From: Boletus sp. NGJ
Lineage: Eukaryota; Basidiomycota; Agaricomycetes; Boletales; Boletaceae
DNA: 64,000 bases
NCBI GenBank assembly: GCA_019096195.1
Contig: JAGTXK010000055.1
Location: 2,170,001-2,234,000 of the forward strand
Reading direction: 5' to 3'
A program made the translations under genes and the position numbers. Position 1 is the first letter of the stretch; every line of letters starts with the position of its first letter. The notes under the pieces are model-generated. The model saw only the letters and a program-made list of their open reading frames with translations. It searched no databases and was not told the origin of the DNA. Below, piece after piece: positions 23,047 to 34,971 of this stretch.

Positions 23047-23681
23047 TACAACGTCGGCTAGGATAACGTTTATCGCAGGTTGGGTGATGCACCCATTAAA
23101 TGCCCTCTAGCGGGGATGCAAAACGCCTGGAACCATTGAACAATATTCTCCACATCCGTCATCGCGCCTCCTCCTTCCTCGCCGTCGATCCATCACTGCT
23201 ATCCAGCAAATTCCTCAAATTTGTAGACGAATTATGCAAACGTCACATTGCCGCGCTGCTCGAATTGCATACCAGACATGCACCACTCAACAAACACCTA
23301 CACCGTATATGAAACTCATTAACCGCATACTTCCCGAACTGCGACAACGACCGTTACGACCTTTTACTTCACCCTCGACTCCCTCCACTTCAGTACCCAA
23401 AGGGCTTGGCTCCGCGGGAAGCTAATGGACACCGCCGAAAGACCGCGATGTGCATAATCCCTGCTTATGATGTAGCTCATCAACCCGTCCATACGACTCA
23501 GATTTCGTACCTACTCTCAAAGTCTTTCTCAGTACACCGACAACCAGCTTAGCTACTTTCTCGTACACATTCTTTAGCATAGCATATGTGCACTACATGT
23601 GTCTAGCCTGGTAGGGCAATTGAAAAAGTTCACACGGCCTACTTGGTCTCTTTGGTGTGGTCTAAACTGTCCCGTTGAACC
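23047..23681. other. Intergenic stretch between the zinc-finger orphan and NUC1
   Basis: About 635 bases. It holds short open frames without recognisable similarity, presumably the orphan's 3' UTR and the NUC1 promoter. Nothing else was identified. Confidence 0.4.
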
Positions 23682-25084
23682 ATGCCCAACGCATCCTTCC
23701 TACACGTCGCCTGCTTCGCCGTCGGTGCAGTCGTCGGAGGCGGCGTCGCGACAGTCGTGTCCGCCCGCAAACCCAACCCAACCCCACCACCCGCCATTAT
23801 CGACCTAGACCAAAAGGGAGACGCGAAAATATCCACCGCTCTGGCCACCGTACCTACCCTGTCCGCGGTACTCAAATACGGGCACCCAGGTGGGTGTCCC
23901 CCCAAGTCCGTCGGCGAAAAAATGAGAACGATTGACTGGTCGTGCAGGACCGGTCCCGGATCTCCTCGTGCGCAAGGCATATACAGCCGCGTACGATAGA
24001 CGGTTGCGTCATCCTGCCTGGGTAAGTTCACCCTTTTTTTTTTGCTGTCCGTTGATGCCGAGCGCGTCATGCTCTGGTTTTCAGACAGCCGAACACCTCA
24101 CCCTCGCCTCGTTGGGTAAATCTGCTGTCGCGTCTGCCTCGGACGAGGGCGCGGGCGACAGGACGAGGTCGACCTTTACCGAAGACGACTCGTTGCCCAC
24201 CGTGTTCCGCGCGAAACTCCAGGATTATTTCAAGAGCGGATATGATCGGGGACACATGTATGTCTTTTGTCTCGACGCGTTCGTGGGATGGGAGGATGAA
24301 CTGATGACGACGGTGGGGTAGGGTACCTGCCGCAGACGCAAAGACATCTCAGGAAGCCATGGACGAGACTTTCTTGTTGTCCAATATCGCGCCGCAGGTC
24401 GGCGTAGGGTTCAACCGTCATTGTGCGCTTCAGATGCCTTTGGCTCCGTCGAAACCTACCGTTGATTCTTCTCCCCCCTATAACAGACTGGGCTTACGTC
24501 GAAGACTGGTGTAGAAGACTCACGAAATCGTTTTCCGACGTCTACGTCTTCACCATCCCCCTCTACCTTCCTCACAAAGACCCAGACGGCAGGTGGCGTG
24601 TGGTACGTGTTTCATCTACCCTGAATCACTCATGTTCACCCTACGCCCACGACGAAAAATAAAATAAAGAATTACGAAGTCATTGGTTCACCGCCCAACA
24701 TCGCCGTACCGACCCACTTTGCAAAGGTCATCCTCGCATCAAGACCGTCCTCACCCTCGACGCCCGACATACCCGAAATATCCACCGGCGCATTCGTCCT
24801 CCCGAATGCGATCATCCCAGACGAAGCGCCGCTCGAGACTTTCGTCATGCCAGGTAAGTTCCTGTTTCGCCCCTTCCCCCCTTTAAAAAAAATCTCTCGC
24901 TCACGTTACTCGAACCGTAGTGGACACCGTCGAACGCGCCGCCGGTCTCACCCTTTTCTCCGACGGCCTCAAGCACGCTTCGAAACATATCTGCAAGAGC
25001 ACCAAGTGCGAGGTGATCGTGCGCCGGTTTGACGAGGCGCAGAAACGACCAGAAATGCGACGGGCGGTGTCTGCACCGCGTTAA
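23682..25084 (+). CDS. NUC1: Mitochondrial DNA/RNA non-specific endonuclease (NUC1/EndoG)
   Basis: A sugar-non-specific beta-beta-alpha-metal nuclease of mitochondria, involved in mtDNA metabolism and regulated cell death. The N-terminus (residues 1-30) is a hydrophobic Gly/Ala/Val-rich segment suited to mitochondrial membrane targeting, followed by a Pro-rich linker. The nuclease domain has YGHPGPVPDLLVRKAYTAAY, then SGYDRGHM with the catalytic His of the DRGH motif. The metal-site region follows (ETFLLSNIAPQVGVGFNRHYW, with the conserved Asn), then YVFTIPLYLPHKDPDG and PTHFAKVIL. It ends RRAVSAPR at TAA 25082-25084. Introns are short and in phase; the split at NRH/YW uses an acceptor at 24487. 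About 330 residues, as in other fungi. Confidence 0.92.
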
Positions 25085-25744
25085 AGCAGGATCACCGGTA
25101 GGTTCTGGTTTGGCGTCTCCTTCCACGACGCGGCGCGTGGAAGGTGACGTTTTTAGCGTGATTATGAGCGTACATACTACGTACGCCATGTGTTGGTTCG
25201 GTTAGGCATCGGCTCGCGTTGCGAAACGACGGTGCTTGAACGTCCAGGGAAATGAGACAGGGTGGCGACGATATGGGTGCATCAAGCAACAATATATTTA
25301 CTGACGGTACCTATCATATATATATATATCGAATTGAAAATCCATCCAGCGATATGAGAGATGAGTTGATGATCGATGAGACCGGGAGTGATGTGCAGGG
25401 AAACGAGCAATGCAATTGCAAGAGCCCAATACCCCGGGGAGACAGAAAGAGAAACGATGTAGGAAGGGAGGAGCCTAGGTCGATTTTATATGGGAGATGT
25501 AGCGATGCGGTATACAATTTATATCAGACGGGGGAGGATACGTGACGAAGCGAATATGCGATGGCACACTCATGAATCGAAATGGAGAGCAGCAAAAAAA
25601 AAAAAAAGAAAAAAAAACCGGGACAAAACAACGCAAAGCCATTGAAATTAAATGCAAGGGATCCTGCATATCAGGCATATATACGTCTCAAGGAAATGCC
25701 TATACTTGCCTACGAAACGGTTCAAGGGGGTGAAAAAGATACGT
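25085..25744. other. Intergenic region with simple repeats between convergent NUC1 and Pin4-like genes
   Basis: About 660 bases, more AT-rich than the surroundings. It contains a short TA dinucleotide run at about 25316-25329 and an A-rich run interrupted by G at about 25594-25617. Both genes end here, so it is probably 3' UTR and terminator sequence. No convincing gene. Confidence 0.5.
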
Positions 25745-27531
25745 CTATATCTCCAGAGGTTCGTGCGTGCGTGCCTCGAGGCCACTTCCACGCGCCTGCG
25801 CATCCGTATTTGTCGCCTTTCGTGGCCCGAATCCACCGATTCCAGGACCACGTGGCTGCCTCATGACACCGACACCAGAACTTTCGTTCAGGCCTCCGCC
25901 GAGCGAACCGATAATGTTGGAGGGGAGGCTCGGGACTGGAGGCATGCTGCTCAGGTTGTTGCCGAATAGGGACGCAAAACCTCCTGGAGAGCGGCGAGAC
26001 GGAGAAGCGATAGTGGCATAACCCTCTCGGATGTTCCCGTTGGATGCACGTGTGGTGAGGCGTGGAGCTTGCATATGCAGGGTCTTCATGTCGGGCATTG
26101 ATTTTTTCATGCGGAGGGCGTTTACAGGCTGAGACTGGGAAGTGGAAGCCGAAAGGTATGCGGAAGGGGCGCGCGATAAAGTCGGTGGCTGAGTTCTCTG
26201 CATTGTAAATGACATAAGTTGGGCTTCGTGAACGTAAACATAAGCGATAGAAACTTGCCCTGTTAGGATCAATTCGGGTTACGACGGCGTACCTATCTTC
26301 GCCTTCGCCGACTGAGTAATGATACACGCCGAGTTTCTGAGCAATCAAATGAACTACCCTCCTTTGCTTTGGGGAAAGCGTCCGTGAGAACGCCAGTTCG
26401 TCCCTCATGCGGTCGTCCTTGAAGAGGAGGATCCTAGAGTAAATCTCGAGAGTCGAGGGGTCATTCAAGTCCAGCTCGTTAGACGGTGACGCTTTTTCCG
26501 ACGGATTTGGCGTTGCCGGTGCCACGGGCGGAGAAGTCGGAGGGTTAAAGCCCTGCGCGATCGGAAGGGGTGGCACAGGTGGCGGGGAATACTGCGGTTG
26601 TTGATATGCCGCCCCAGTCGAGAAAGAACGCTGAGGGGTGAAAGTTGGGGCAGCAATGGGCCCAAAGTCGTCGTAAGAGTGGTGGATCGCGACTGCTGCT
26701 GCTGCCACAGCCTGCTGTTCCTTTTCCAACTGCATTGAGCGCATGCGACGGATCGCTTTTTCTCTCTCGATACGCTCTTTTTCACCTGCCTGTAAAACTT
26801 TTTTGTATTCCACGCGGAGTTTACGGCCTTGAACATCGAAACCGTTCAAGGCAGCCACGACCGCATCTGCGTCGGCAGCCTGACGGAAGTTGGCAAAGGC
26901 CAAGCCGCGGAAGGAGCCCTGTTGATCGAGATGGTAGTTGAAGGCATATGGGGTAGGAATCGACAAAGATGCCTAGAAAAGATGAGATTGATCAAACCAT
27001 CAAGGAGCCGACTTACGATGATATCAAGGAGGGTTTCGCGTTTGACGTTGAAAGGTATGTTCTTGATGACAATAGCAGTGGGTATGATTTCGTCATCGGG
27101 ATTCTGTCCGGGTGTGGAAGGACCTATGGGAGGGGGAGCGAGATGACCCATAGGGGGGGAGCCACCAGAGGACGAGAAATCAGAATTGTTGTGAGGTGAG
27201 AGAGAACGGTTTTCGGGGACGGGTACGGAATTGTCGAGCCATTGCTAAGGAATGAAAGTGAGGTTGGATGGAGGGGGAGGGGGATGAGGGGAGATGGACG
27301 CACGGTGGGAAGGCCGCCACGGAGAGGCTTCATCTTGAGCGGGGAAGGGCTCATATTGAGGGGATTGTAGAGAGACTGAGCCGAGATCGGAGGGGATGTA
27401 GTGAAGTGGTACTGCTGTCTGCCGTTGCCTGAGGCTGAACCATCATAATCGTAAGTGTCGTTGAGACGCTGCTGGGAGGGTTGGGTGTTGAGGGACAAAG
27501 AGGACATGTCAGGTGTTGGAGAATTCGTCAT
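25745..27531 (-). CDS. RRM and R3H RNA-binding protein, Pin4/Cip2-like
   Basis: Starts at 27531 (MTNSPTPDMSSLSLNTQ) with a Ser/Pro-rich N-terminal region. An RRM follows, with VIKNIPFNVKRETLLDII, FRGLAFANFRQAADADAVVA and a closing RKLRVEYKKVL. A charged helix leads to an R3H-like domain (LEIYSRILLFKDDRMRDELAF, VVHLIAQKLGVYHYSVGE). The tail is Ser/Gly/Pro-rich, ending at TAG 25747-25745. The order matches S. cerevisiae Pin4/Mdt1 and S. pombe Cip1/Cip2, which act in post-transcriptional control under stress and DNA damage. One intron (26258-26198) uses a GC donor (gcaagt). Other introns are GT..AG. Confidence 0.87.
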
Positions 27532-27993
27532 GATGGAAACTTTATAAGATGTATACCGCAGAAAGCCTTTAAATCAGTCGTGAACAGGAAGAAAGAGAAG
27601 AAAAAAAATCCAGAGGGAGGAGAGGGAGAAAAGTGTATAAGAAAAAGATGTCGACTACGCCTTGTCTTGAAGAAACTAATAAACGACGCCCCCACGCCAC
27701 CATGTCCTGAAATCAATTATTCCATAAAAACCCCCCATCCGAAATGTTTTGGCAAGTCGCGGAGTAGCGACCACCTCCTCAGTGAGTTTATTGCATTTCG
27801 ACAGCAACGACAAGAAGAGAATATGCGAAGCAGCGGCGGCGGTATACTGCAACGTCGAGCTAAAACATTCACCAAATACAATATAATGAGTGTACATATT
27901 GAACCTGCTATCCAGCACAAGGTATTGACGACCAGCAGCAAAGAAAGAAAGAAAGAAAAAAACCAGTGAAGATACCAGATCCCAACTCCATGG
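27532..27993. promoter_or_regulatory. Upstream region of the Pin4-like gene
   Basis: About 460 bases on the 5' side of the Pin4-like start, with purine-rich strings (poly-GA around 27590-27640, AAAG repeats at 27941-27962). It probably holds the Pin4-like promoter and 5' UTR and the 3' UTR of the next minus-strand gene. No gene recognised. Confidence 0.4.
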
Positions 27994-28377
27994 TTACATG
28001 CCCATTGCCGCTGGCTGTGGCAGCGCTAGAATTTTATCCACGTCAACCACGCAGTTGACACACGAAGAGTCATCCCATGGCCCTCGCACTCTCTTGGTCG
28101 GACTACGGGTAGGGGTTGAGGTGGGAGTCGAATCGCCGCTGCTACTTGGCCGGCAGATAGCAGCTAGCTCGAGATCAAAGGGTGGCAGGTCGGGAAAGAT
28201 GAGGTGATCAGAATTTGTGGGCCGCATCCGGGGCAATGGGGAAGGAGCCCACGGAAGTGAGGCCTCGGGTTGAAAGACGGGGCGAGGGACGGTTGGGAGG
28301 ATGTGTTTGGGTTGGGAACGGGGTGGGAGAGGACCCTGGAAGAGACGGAGGGAAGAGGGAGGTCCACGACGACGCAT
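27994..28377 (-). CDS. Small proline-rich hypothetical protein
   Basis: A 127-codon open frame from ATG at 28377 to TAA at 27996-27994. The N-terminal half is Pro/Arg/Ser-rich; the C-terminal half has DHLIFPDLPPFDLELA, a Ser/Thr-Pro linker and KRVRGPWDDSSCVNCVVDVDK. The patterned C-terminus (aromatic, acidic, CxxC) is more protein-like than chance, and its position with its own upstream gap fits a gene. I do not recognise the family; it could also be an upstream exon of something else. Moderate confidence only. Confidence 0.45.
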   Translation of the reverse strand: MRRRGPPSSLRLFQGPLPPRSQPKHILPTVPRPVFQPEASLPWAPSPLPRMRPTNSDHLIFPDLPPFDLELAAICRPSSSGDSTPTSTPTRSPTKRVRGPWDDSSCVNCVVDVDKILALPQPAAMGM

Positions 28378-28768
28378 GGTGAATATGACCCAGTAGAAAA
28401 CGAAGGTGATGAGTTGCTGCTCGAATATCTGGTCAGATGGAAATAGGAACGGAAGACGCGAACACGCACCTCGCTTTTATTGCGAACAGAGATGTGGAAT
28501 CAATCCAACCAACAATGAAAGAAACCAAAATGAGTGTCGAATGCTCAAGCAGAGATGAAGGATATGAGACAAAGCAGTCGGTATCCATGATCCCCATTTC
28601 GGGCAAGTCTAATATCACGCCATCTCATGATCTATCGCATTTCTTGACACCGCAAACTCAGTCGACGCCAAGACCGAATACATTGAAACAAGGTACAGAT
28701 CTACGGAAACTACAGCTAGTCGTAATCACAAACGCAACTTCATGAGTTGTCGAGGGGACGATAGTGTT
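28378..28768. other. Intergenic stretch between the small protein and UBE2C genes
   Basis: About 390 bases between two minus-strand genes, presumably UBE2C 3' UTR and the promoter of the small protein. Nothing else recognised. Confidence 0.4.
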
Positions 28769-29639
28769 TCACGAGCTGGATTTTGTATGCTGATGACGAA
28801 ATCCTTGAGTGGGTCAAAGAGGACGCAAGAAGACGTGCACTTGCCTTCTGGGTCATTCCAAAGTCCGGCAGCATCACCATTCAACGGAGAAGCATTGTTT
28901 GGTTCTTGAACCACAGGTTAATCTCGGCGGGAACATACGCATAACATGGCCACCTACCTCCCAGCAATGACTGCAAAGATAAAAGGACTGTTTGTACACT
29001 GTAAACAGCAGACCACTTATCCTGATGCCCGATTTAGCACAATGACCACAGGACTCGACAAGATACATGCCTGCAAAATGTCCAGGCAGATGGCACCACT
29101 CTGGATGTCTACATTCGGGTGGTAACATGGCGTGTCGAATTTGATGGTGGGAGCGGTGTAGGGATAGTTGCTAGGGAATGAGATTGAGATGCGGAACGCC
29201 AATCCAGCGTAGATCTTTGCCACAAGTCAGCAGTATACTCGAGGATCCATTGCAAAGACGAACTGTCCCAGCGGCACCTTCTATCGTTCCAGCCCACTCG
29301 AATAGATTGGAGTCGTTCTTGGGGAATGCAGACTATCGAAAAATTAGTACTGGAGACTCGGTATAAGATGAATGTGTCACGAACGATGCCAGGGGAAGAC
29401 GACATCTATTCGATGGAGTCAGAATTGAACAAGGCTAGTTTGGGCAGACAACGCACCATGAGCGACATAAGCTCGCTACCCAGTCTAGAAATCGCTCATC
29501 AATCGTCGTGCTCACATGCGAGGCAATGAGACAATTCTTACCGTTTCGTCACGCTGCCCGGGCCATCTGCAGCTAAGCCGGGGGTGGTTGATTTTTGAGA
29601 AGTTCGTGGAGGAGCGAGCGAGGATGTGATCTGGTCCAT
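28769..29639 (-). CDS. UBC11: Ubiquitin-conjugating enzyme E2 C (UBE2C/Ubc11)
   Basis: This E2 works with the anaphase-promoting complex to ubiquitinate cyclins. The start at 29639 gives a flexible N-terminal extension ([20 protein letters not shown]) typical of the E2-C group. Then come [55 protein letters not shown] and the HPN-active-site block [17 protein letters not shown], with the catalytic Cys in [25 protein letters not shown] and [20 protein letters not shown] follow. All internal introns are in phase. The last intron (28844-28804) is a 41-base GC-AG intron, giving a C-terminus [11 protein letters not shown] and TGA at 28771-28769. Reading through it would give a longer, less E2-like tail ending at 28726. 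Confidence 0.92.
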
Positions 29640-30078
29640 TATTTCGTGAGTGGGGAGAAGGTCAAAAAGTACAACAAGTTGGAAAAGAACGAGACGCGCT
29701 CATCACGTGAGGCTCATTGAGGATGACAAACTCGATCACAAACAATCCACAGTATGGGATTGGTACACTCGCATGAGGCGGACGCGCTCTTCGTTTGGGC
29801 GTACTTTCTTGCAGTTTCTGCTGCTGGCCAGCTCTACACTTGAGCGTGCTGTTCTTAATGTATGCCCTTCATAATGTCGTAGTAGCATTTTTTATCGGTT
29901 CACGTGGAGTAATCTGTCAGCATCAGCTGAGGTTCGGCTGTTTTTACTTTCTCTCCGTGCTGGCAGTTTACACACACACGGCCTGTGGATGCGCAGTTTT
30001 GCCGCCAGTTTTTGGATCACTCGTCCTATTCGTGCCTTTAACTTATAACACCTCTATAACATCTTGCTCGTCGGCACC
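29640..30078. promoter_or_regulatory. Divergent intergenic region of UBE2C and EDE1
   Basis: About 440 bases between divergent starts. A pyrimidine-rich strip precedes the EDE1 ATG. No recognisable factor site or additional gene. Confidence 0.4.
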
Positions 30079-33000
30079 ATGACCTCTCATTTCACGCCAA
30101 CACCCGCAGAGCTCGCCCTCGTCAACCAGATATTTGCCCAGGCAGACACCCAGAAGATAGGCATCCTCACCGGCGACGTCGCAGTCAAACTATTTGGCGG
30201 TGCAAAGCTTGCACCGACTGTCCTCGGTGAAATATGGAACATTGCAGACGAGGACAACAACGGGTTCCTCACCAGAAAGGGCGTCGCCGTCGCCGTCCGT
30301 CTTATGGGTTGGGCTCAGAAGGGAGAGAAGATCTCACAAGCGTTGCTCAGCAAATGTGCGGTTATGGTCCTCTCTTTGGTGCCCTCGCTGACGTTCGTGC
30401 AACAGCGGGTCCGCTCGCCGCCATCGAGGGCGTTCATGCGCCTTTGGTTCCGCAAGGCACTGGCATGTCAATGCCGAAATCTCCTCCGCCAGGTTTACCT
30501 CCCATCACACCGCAAGACAGGACCAAGTTTGCGAGGCTCTTCCAGGGTTGTGGACCAGTAAACGGTCTATTAAGTGGTACGCCGGGCTTTTCTTGGTCGG
30601 ATGCGGACTGACGCAAGCTCTGCAAAAGGTGACAAAGCCCGCGATGTCTTCGTCAAGTCCAAGCTTCCTGTCGACAAGTTGTCGCAGATATGGTCCGTAT
30701 CTCTTTGGTCTTGACGTTGTATGGTTATCCAACCTTTCTTTCAGGTTTTTGGCAGACACGCAAGATCGCGGCGTGCTCGACTTGACCGACTTTACGATAG
30801 CCATGTACTTAATTCAAGCAACCATGTCCAACCAGTTATCCTTCATACCCACGTCGCTCCCTCCAGGATTGTATGAGCAAGCAGCTGGAGCCACCGTAGT
30901 TGCACACGCAACTGGCAGTAGCGCGCACCCCGCGAGCCCAGCGACATCAGCATCATTTCCACCCCCTGTCAAACATCCATCTGTACAGACAAACTTTACG
31001 GGTCAACCGAATCTGGCACCCATACCTCGCTCCCGACGATCTGTGCCAGTTCCTCAAACACCTGCTGTCCCACCTTTCCCCAGTATCGTTCCTCAAGCTA
31101 CAGGACTCTGGGACGTTACACCTGTTGAGAAAACCAACGCAGACCGTTTCTTTGATAACTTGGATTCGCACAACCGGGGATACATTGAAGGCGATGTTAC
31201 CGTTCCCTTCATGTTGCAGTCCAAATTGCCAGAGGAAGTTCTCGCTCAAGTATGGTACGTCCAATCCCTCGTGATTCTTTGCATATAATCTGATTCCTTT
31301 CGCAAGGGATCTTGCCGACATCAACAACGATGGACGTTTGACACGCGACGGGTTTGCGGTAGCGATGCATCTAATCCAAGGCAAACTATTGGGCAGGGAG
31401 ATCCCAGCTACACTTCCCCCAACCCTCGTACCTCCCTCCATGCGATCGAACGGTCCCGCTTCACCGTTTGCGGCCACGCCTCCTCCTCAGCCAACTGAAG
31501 CGATACATGATCTTCTGTGGGACGATTCCCCTCCGACGTCGACTGTGACTAGCCAACCTCAGCACAACGTCCTTCAACCTCTGGCGACCGGGATCGTGCC
31601 TACAGCAATCTCCCCGCCTCCGGTACCCCGCGCATCTCATGTTCCGGAGGATCCCTTTGCTTCGGCAACTCGTAATTGTGCGTTCCCGTGTTTCCTCTTT
31701 TCTTCTGGGTGACTGATCCACGCTTCGGCGTTCAACTCCAGCATTCCACAAGGATCTTCTCGGAGATGATGATGACACACACCCGCCACCGCCACTACAT
31801 GACCGATCTGCGGAAATTGGAAACCTCCAAAATCAGGTCAACTCCACGAATAGGTCACTGCAGAACGCCAAGGCCGAGCGAGAAGCCTTGGAAGCCACAC
31901 TCGCTAACCAAGCGGCTCAGCTCTCTGCTTTGGAGACACAACTCGCTTCTGCGAAAGCTTCCTTTGAGACGGAGACGAGTACGCTGAACACATTCAAGGA
32001 ACGTCACTCAAACCAGAATGCCGAGATCCAGAAAGTGAGAGAAGAGCTGATTAGGAGCGAGAGCGACCTCAGTGCGATTCGCGTGGAGAAGGCGGAGATC
32101 GAAGGATCATTCTTGCGGGATAAGGAGGACGTTCGTGACCTCAATCGTCGCATGGCTGAGGTGACCACGCAGATCGCTGCTACCAAGCAAGAGGTCGAGA
32201 AAGCCAAAAAGGATGCCAAGCAACAAAAAGGTCTTCTCGCGATTGCCCGCAAACAGCTTGCAACAAAGGAGTCTGAGAAGGTCAAGGTTGACCAGGAGCT
32301 CGAAGAAGCGCAGGAGGATCTTGCCAGTACTGTCAAGGAACGAGAGGAAGCCGAGGCCGAAGCCGAAGCTGGGAAAGCGTTGACCCCGCCACAGTCACTC
32401 CCCGATTCCGAGAGGCTCAAGTCTCCCGCTGATTCGTTATTATCATTTGCTGCTGCTCACCCATTGCCAATTACTCCTGACGTTACAGGTGGCAGTCCCT
32501 TGAGCCCCAGCAGCGGCAAGAGTAACAACCCGTTCGAGAGATTAGCGATGTCCTCGGGGACATCAACTCCTCGGTCACATTCGCCTTATGGGTCCTTCTC
32601 AACTGCATCCGTACCACTCCCCCCTGGTCTGTCTCCACCTGGTGTGGCGGTTACGACAATCGACAACCCATTTAGCATCACCCAGGCCTTTGGTTCCACA
32701 CCGCAACTATCTTCCGAGGATGCTCCGGACAATGATACGGCAGATGTGGGTGTGAGCACGCCGAAAGTCAAAGCAACGCTCGGAGAGTTTGGCGAAATCA
32801 TCTCCTCGCCCACGGATGAAGAGCTGTTCAGCACACCTCCAAACAGTATCACGCCTGTGCACCTTGGCGGTGAAGCAACGCCTCACTATCACTCGTTGGA
32901 CACTGCTGCCGTTCTTTTCCCTGCCCTGGATGACATTGCATCTGGGCAAGGTGATGGCAAAGCGAACGACACAGAGTTATCAACGGATCTTCACGACTTG

Positions 33001-34381
33001 GATATCAACGAAGCGGACAGCGACACGGATAGTGATGAGGAGGAAGGCCACAAGGGAACTTTGCAAGATCAGGAGAGTCATCCCCCCGAGGCACCGCCAA
33101 GCAAGAACGAATCTGCGCTGTCCGTTTCCCCCGTCTCATTCGACGATATCTTTGGTGCTACCAATGATGCACCGGTAGAGATTGCACCAGGGGCCGCACC
33201 GCAGACGGATAAGCTTTCACCACCTCAGAATGGTTCAGCCGCATTCGACGCATTCGGTGTGCCCCTGACGAAGCCTGCTACTACACCTGAAGATGGTCAC
33301 GATTCAGAGTTCACTTTTATCAATACGCCTGTCAATGCGTCAAGCAAGGACAGCAGTGGCCTAAACAGTTTCGACGAAGGGTTCGGCAAGAGTTCATCCA
33401 GCGTCCCTGCGCAGACACCGTCGAACTTCTCGTTCGAGTCTGCGTTTGAGGACAACTTTGATTTTAACACTTCGTCAGGGACGGCGATCGAATTCCCATC
33501 TACCACCTCATCTGATGCACCCTCTGCGAATGGTAGCAATGCGACCCAACAAAACGTGGCGGCAACTGTAAATAGCACACGAGATATCTTCTCCTCGCCT
33601 GTGAATGGTGGCCCACCAGCCACTGTAAACACAGGCCCCGCACAAGCACCGGTCTCGTTTGATGATGCTTTCTCATCGGGCCCCTGGTCCGTCAATACAG
33701 GTGCTCCGCAACCTGGGAAGACGGTGGCGGACCAGTCGGGTTTAGGTAGCATCTCATTCGAAGAAGCATTCGGAGGGCTTGAATCGGCTCAGGCGCTGAG
33801 ACTTGATGATTCATTCTCGCGGGCCTCGAATGCGTTGACCAATCCGATGTCTCCACCGCATGTTGATACTGGGAAGCAGCTTCCTGTGTCACCTCCGACG
33901 TCCCCACGGGGTCCCATTTTCTCCACACGTTACCTCGTCGATACGCTCCAGTTCCCCCCAGCCACGTGCCACGTCGCCACCACCTCGGGTCGCATCTCCA
34001 AAGACGCAGCGGCCGTCGACCTCTTCATCAAAAGAAGTTGTACACGAGAAGCCCGTTCCACCGCCACGTCATTCCAAACTGAGTGTGCGTCTTATTTTCA
34101 ACGTGCCTAGTGCCTGTCTGATTTGTGTTTTCCAGATTCGCCTGCCCTTTGGCAGACGAAAGAAACAGGATACGGCCCCACCTGTGCCCGCATCACATCC
34201 CGCCCAACACCCCGCGCGGGTTGAAGAGCTGGGTACGGCCACACCGGCGGTCGACGACGATGTCGAGCCCGTTAAGCAGCTCGCGGCGATGGGATTCAGC
34301 CGCAACCAAGCAGTTGCGGCACTTGAAGCGCACGGTTATGATATTCCAGGAGCATTGAATAGTCTGCTGGGTGCGGCATGA
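30079..34381 (+). CDS. EDE1: EH-domain endocytic scaffold Ede1 (Eps15-like)
   Basis: Ede1 starts clathrin-mediated endocytosis by binding NPF-containing adaptors and ubiquitinated cargo. From N to C: EH domain 1 ([18 protein letters not shown]..., EF-hand-like [12 protein letters not shown]); EH domain 2 ([18 protein letters not shown]..., [17 protein letters not shown]); EH domain 3 ([18 protein letters not shown]..., [19 protein letters not shown]); a long coiled coil encoded from about 31830 to 32370; an extended low-complexity acidic/Ser-rich region with many short F-containing motifs; and a C-terminal UBA domain ([20 protein letters not shown]...) ending at 34381. Near 33905-33985 the reading frame shifts by one. 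Either a run of four G should be three, or an intron with a weak donor lies there. The downstream frame (PPPRHSKLS, then RLPFGRRKK) is clearly the right one. Confidence 0.9.
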
Positions 34382-34971
34382 GGAGATCGGTCACGATGCA
34401 CCATAGTATTTAAGGAGCCATTTCTCTCTCCTTGTTTTTCTTCTTGTTTCGACATTCGCGTGGTTTCTCCTTCAAGAATCGGCGGTGGACGTCCTTTGAT
34501 CTTTCTGGAATACAATACTCACATGGCATGCACGCTCATTCCTATGAAATCTCTCCTTGTTTTTTTTCTTTTCTTTTTTTCCATGAATGGATCCCTCGGT
34601 GTTTTGTCAACGATATCCTGCAGGGAGTGAATTCCCCACTGATTGGACCCCTGTTCGAATTCTCACGCGTGGCCCAAACCGTTTTCCCGATTATGAGAGA
34701 ATGTGTAGCGCTTGCGAGCCATTTGCAGAGGACAAAACAGGTCAGAACAAGGTACGCGATGCTGTGGGGGATTGGTTCGAACACTGAAGACGTAAAAAAG
34801 GACAGGCGCGAAAAAAGCCTTGTTTTTGTCGAGAATTCAGGCTTTAAATTATGATTAGCATCGGGTCAGCCGAGACGAGACGTGCCTTGGACACACGCAA
34901 CCCCGAGCACCATCTACAGAGCCTATTTAACCACTCGCTTCCCCCACAGTTACCCCATTCCCTTCCTTCCC
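34382..34971. promoter_or_regulatory. Intergenic region between EDE1 and the phosphodiesterase
   Basis: About 590 bases. T-rich runs near 34430 and 34560. A 140-codon frame is open from 34432 to 34854, but it is rich in Phe and shows no family resemblance or splice context; I treat it as chance. It presumably contains the EDE1 terminator and the phosphodiesterase promoter. Confidence 0.4.

Noticed and set aside
25594-25617. A-rich run as the poly-A tail of a retroposed element
   Set aside because: It is interrupted by G, no upstream retrogene or target-site duplication is visible, and it lies in a convergent 3' region where such runs are common in this window.
34770-34785. GGTTCGAAC, a tRNA B-box-like sequence
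   Set aside because: No matching A box, acceptor stem or cloverleaf can be drawn around it.
34432-34854. 140-codon frame between EDE1 and the phosphodiesterase
   Set aside because: Composition is Phe/Ser-rich from T-rich runs, with no similarity, no splice context and an overlap with likely UTR sequence.
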